From: a virus
IMG/VR virus record: IMGVR_UViG_3300025280_004467
Span: 1 to 64,000 of that record
Direction: 5' to 3' (one strand)
Length of the DNA: 64,000 nucleotides
Shown here: positions 63,001 to 64,000 of the stretch, in pieces
Layout of the letters: each line of letters begins with the position of its first letter
Position numbering within the stretch: the stretch's first letter is position 1
Made by a program: the position numbers and the translations under genes
Notes under the pieces: model-generated
Told to the model about the DNA's origin: nothing
Databases searched by the model: none
Seen by the model: only the letters and a program-made list of their open reading frames with translations

Positions 63001-63323
63001 CAAAAACTATGAGAAAATATTTACGTATTCTCCCAACACTACAACAATCATTACTTGATTTGGACACAACTCCGCCTGATTATGAGACACAAACAGCCGG
63101 CACGTATTTATTAGGTGTTGGCCAAAAAACCAAGATAGGGCTACCAGAACTACAATATAAAATTTTTGAAGATAAAAACAATGAAGTAGTTGATGGCAAG
63201 AAGAAATATTTTAAAGTTAAATTAACTTCTAAAAAAACAGGGAAACAAGTTGATATAAATCTTAAATTTAAAATAAATCATAACGAAACTGCGGAAGAAG
63301 ATGATTCCATTGTTCTAATATAA
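60051..63323 (+). CDS. large virion protein with C-terminal fibronectin-like region
   Basis: A 1090-residue protein. The N-terminal 800 residues are mixed with many Tyr, Asn and Asp and no recognised motif, and include GC-rich patches at 60351-60660 and 60841-60870. Residues about 810-965 look like a fibronectin type III or related sandwich (DTALLFLLNASAGT; KDVKRYEIYRIEEKPK; KKYYYTFRVIDDFGHFSNPT). The last 110 residues are Lys-rich beta strands (KYFKVKLTSKKTGKQVDINL). AGAAGG precedes the ATG. Position among tail genes suggests a fibre, whisker or sheath-associated protein, and the receptor-binding role is only a possibility. Confidence 0.65.
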   Translation: MAAGSGDPTETAPVPPMAEIQSVLTNPVSLFMGHNNAPYWPLYVHYNDIQNEDLIGNGAQVNHAKSFVGNKVDKLMDYGYDVSNDHIRTNLGCLWYTISDGSVKLQHLAWPIPGQSSAAPFSIEAGNGIFLNTPFIIYDTSPTNATEIKDNQSLTSTSYLHMTIDPTSLNEHPQYEIAAKGAGSVQGMTTATEKFRVYVNIDVPTSEATIKYNDYKKERFFNFIYNIWAAQIVTMSDDGRTVTRTNPIFYDYVTEIGALKQNSTGAGGTPWASITSEILTNEELPKQDLDQAVQMLDYTTNSDVLLPNFNCYDLHLFVDEMVKNLPQEDDQYSELANYLGYLKQLITFNSVSAVTSLGQTPEHIQEYVEQYMTALETSPQLAFEDAYAGLYAHMTKLSNIVIMQSVLEQMQTSKNSFYFPAGLTCEMLTPIYNEKSLLKSLDRWNLDYVVLKAIAERVGEKVPFGQYDPVEIPSGVVDGSEVSLFSGDDEILACPGLSYSSYDTGNPHVYTNRNSFNFYDFSSYSDSSDNSFCSLYEMQVKWPTTFVASGFGMTWEDIYSYKTNHMFLDVPGSEDPLQFFVKRGPAEDFSAAISNVNGFFSETSDDDNLKSVLDFIDNGGKTRTFTDILDGKKANSEIVYWRIQKKDSENNLIQNIFIPNHPEFNPKYFIDSQIINNEEYKYVIYAWCAIYGTKYNYTFHGHSINLEQTITSTAGLAHIIGEKKGKDGFDHYINQFGDDVFGGEEYETSTGARGMRYSFDFSAHSKPCVKMVEIPYSSLGGLSPGSATKNVEASSIPSPPNVEVVPYENTDTALLFLLNASAGTVHTDFIIGINPEDNDLLYDIWQIIINNSSLMDNDGTILFNTKDVKRYEIYRIEEKPKSYSDFTSGKLIGPDGIPGIKPTNISYKNEFGEKIIERSTSVSFKDTSILPNKKYYYTFRVIDDFGHFSNPTAVYEVEIVNDGGTIYPIINIVDFDFENNLQATKTMRKYLRILPTLQQSLLDLDTTPPDYETQTAGTYLLGVGQKTKIGLPELQYKIFEDKNNEVVDGKKKYFKVKLTSKKTGKQVDINLKFKINHNETAEEDDSIVLI

Positions 63324-63446
63324 ATATTGTTTAAAAGACTCTAAAAAACAGTGATTTGTAAAACAATAATTTAATCATTTTTATTGGATTTAATTAAAAA
63401 AAAGACTATTTATAATAAAATACTACTTACATAGAGGAAAATAAAC
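63324..63446 (+). promoter_or_regulatory. intergenic gap with possible late-promoter element
   Basis: This 123-base gap is the longest non-coding stretch of the structural region. It is very AT-rich and contains TATTTATA at 63407-63414, 33 bases before the ATG at 63447, and AGAGGAAA as ribosome site. The same octamer lies 22 bases before the gp25 gene. There is no convincing hairpin terminator. A late promoter here is possible, and unproven. Confidence 0.3.
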
Positions 63447-64000
63447 ATGGCATTTTTAGATAACTCTGGCGATATAATTCTTGATGCGGTTTTAACAGAC
63501 TTAGGAAGAATGAGGCTTGCAAAGGGTGATGGATCTTTTAAAATTACTCAATTCGCTGTAGGTGATGACGAAGTTGATTACAACCTTTATGACTTGACGC
63601 TCGATTCTGCAAACCGGGACCTTAATATTCTTAAAACCCCAGTTTTAGAAGCGTTTACAAATAATACCGCAGTTCTGAAATCGAAACTCATATCAATTTC
63701 TAGAAGCGATCTTCTTTATCTTCCAATGATAAAGTTAAATCAAAGTATGGATAATAATCGTCTACATTCAACCAGCAATGCATTAAATATGTTCGTTGTT
63801 GCAGCTGACGCCGACACAGCGCAGGGAACATTTGCTAGCTCGGGATTAGCCAAAGATGCTGGAATTGTTCCAAACAATGGTAAACAAATTGATGGATTTA
63901 TTAACGGCGTAGATATAGAAGGTACAGTTCAAGGAGCAGCATATATTAAAGCAGATCAGGGAATTGATAATACAGATGTCAAACCAACACAAACTATAGA
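63447..64000 (+). CDS. virion structural protein (partial, cut by window end)
   Basis: An open frame from ATG 63447 (AGAGGAAA ahead) to the window end, 184 codons seen. It begins MAFLDNSGDIILDAVLTDLG and continues GDGSFKITQFAVGDDEVDY, similar in pattern to the N terminus of the 426-residue protein at 55782. The later part (GFINGVDIEGTVQGAAYIKA) is beta-like. It is probably a tail or neck structural protein, and the remainder lies outside the window. Confidence 0.75.
   Translation, partial: MAFLDNSGDIILDAVLTDLGRMRLAKGDGSFKITQFAVGDDEVDYNLYDLTLDSANRDLNILKTPVLEAFTNNTAVLKSKLISISRSDLLYLPMIKLNQSMDNNRLHSTSNALNMFVVAADADTAQGTFASSGLAKDAGIVPNNGKQIDGFINGVDIEGTVQGAAYIKADQGIDNTDVKPTQTI

Overview
This window is a piece of a large, AT-rich (roughly one third G+C by eye) tailed-phage genome of the contractile-tail, T4-like kind. 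The evidence is a T4 gp55-like late sigma factor, a gp25-like and a gp6-like baseplate wedge protein, a probable OB-fold spike protein and a run of very large virion proteins, together with PhoH, a RecB/Cas4-like nuclease and tightly packed, overlapping genes. All genes but one lie on the + strand. No bacterial housekeeping genes, tRNAs, transposases or CRISPR arrays are seen. The host cannot be named. Two lipoprotein signals and a tmRNA tag ending in YALAA fit a diderm (Gram-negative-type) host, and the one-piece tmRNA argues weakly against an alphaproteobacterium, where split tmRNA is usual.

Layout. 1-4.7 kb: small helical proteins, a 930-residue fusion of an RNA-ligase-like adenylylation domain with a HIGH-type nucleotidyltransferase, and hypothetical proteins. 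4.66-6.2 kb: a complete one-piece tmRNA behind a near-consensus sigma70 promoter, then a small very basic protein, a ClpP-like protease and an FmdB-type zinc ribbon. 6.2-7.3 kb: a minus-strand trypsin-like lipoprotein divergent from a small plus-strand lipoprotein. 7.35-10.6 kb: PIN-PhoH ATPase, DUF2061 membrane protein, HExxH metallopeptidase and Fe-S PD-(D/E)XK nuclease.

10.65-28.1 kb is a long co-directional glycan operon: three GT4 glycosyltransferase domains, two NeuB-type nonulosonic acid synthases, a NeuA-like CMP-sugar cytidylyltransferase, a PseB-like dehydratase, a PseC-like aminotransferase, two formyltransferases, a PIG-L deacetylase, four proteins or domains of a DUF115/GT42-like putative transferase type, a PhyH dioxygenase, two methyltransferases, a HAD phosphatase and a cupin. 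Read together they suggest that the phage makes and transfers a modified, possibly N-formylated, sialic-acid-like sugar. No PseH or PseG homologue was recognised here.

28.1-30.7 kb: a second zinc ribbon, a membrane-anchored coiled protein, the gp55-like sigma factor, an FtsZ/tubulin-family GTPase and a small protein coupled to it. 30.7-64 kb: virion genes. They start with an OB-fold spike protein carrying what looks like an M15 peptidase domain with its zinc ligands replaced, then a second spike-like protein, a 2829-residue protein with GC-rich patches, gp25, gp6, a DNRLRE-like protein, a 3348-residue protein whose LamG-like domain is split by an inserted module, and further structural proteins up to a gene cut by the window end.

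The most unusual points are the tmRNA-ClpP neighbourhood, the FtsZ-like protein beside the late sigma factor, the nonulosonic-acid operon with formyltransferases and repeated putative transferases, and the probable pseudo-peptidase in the tail spike.
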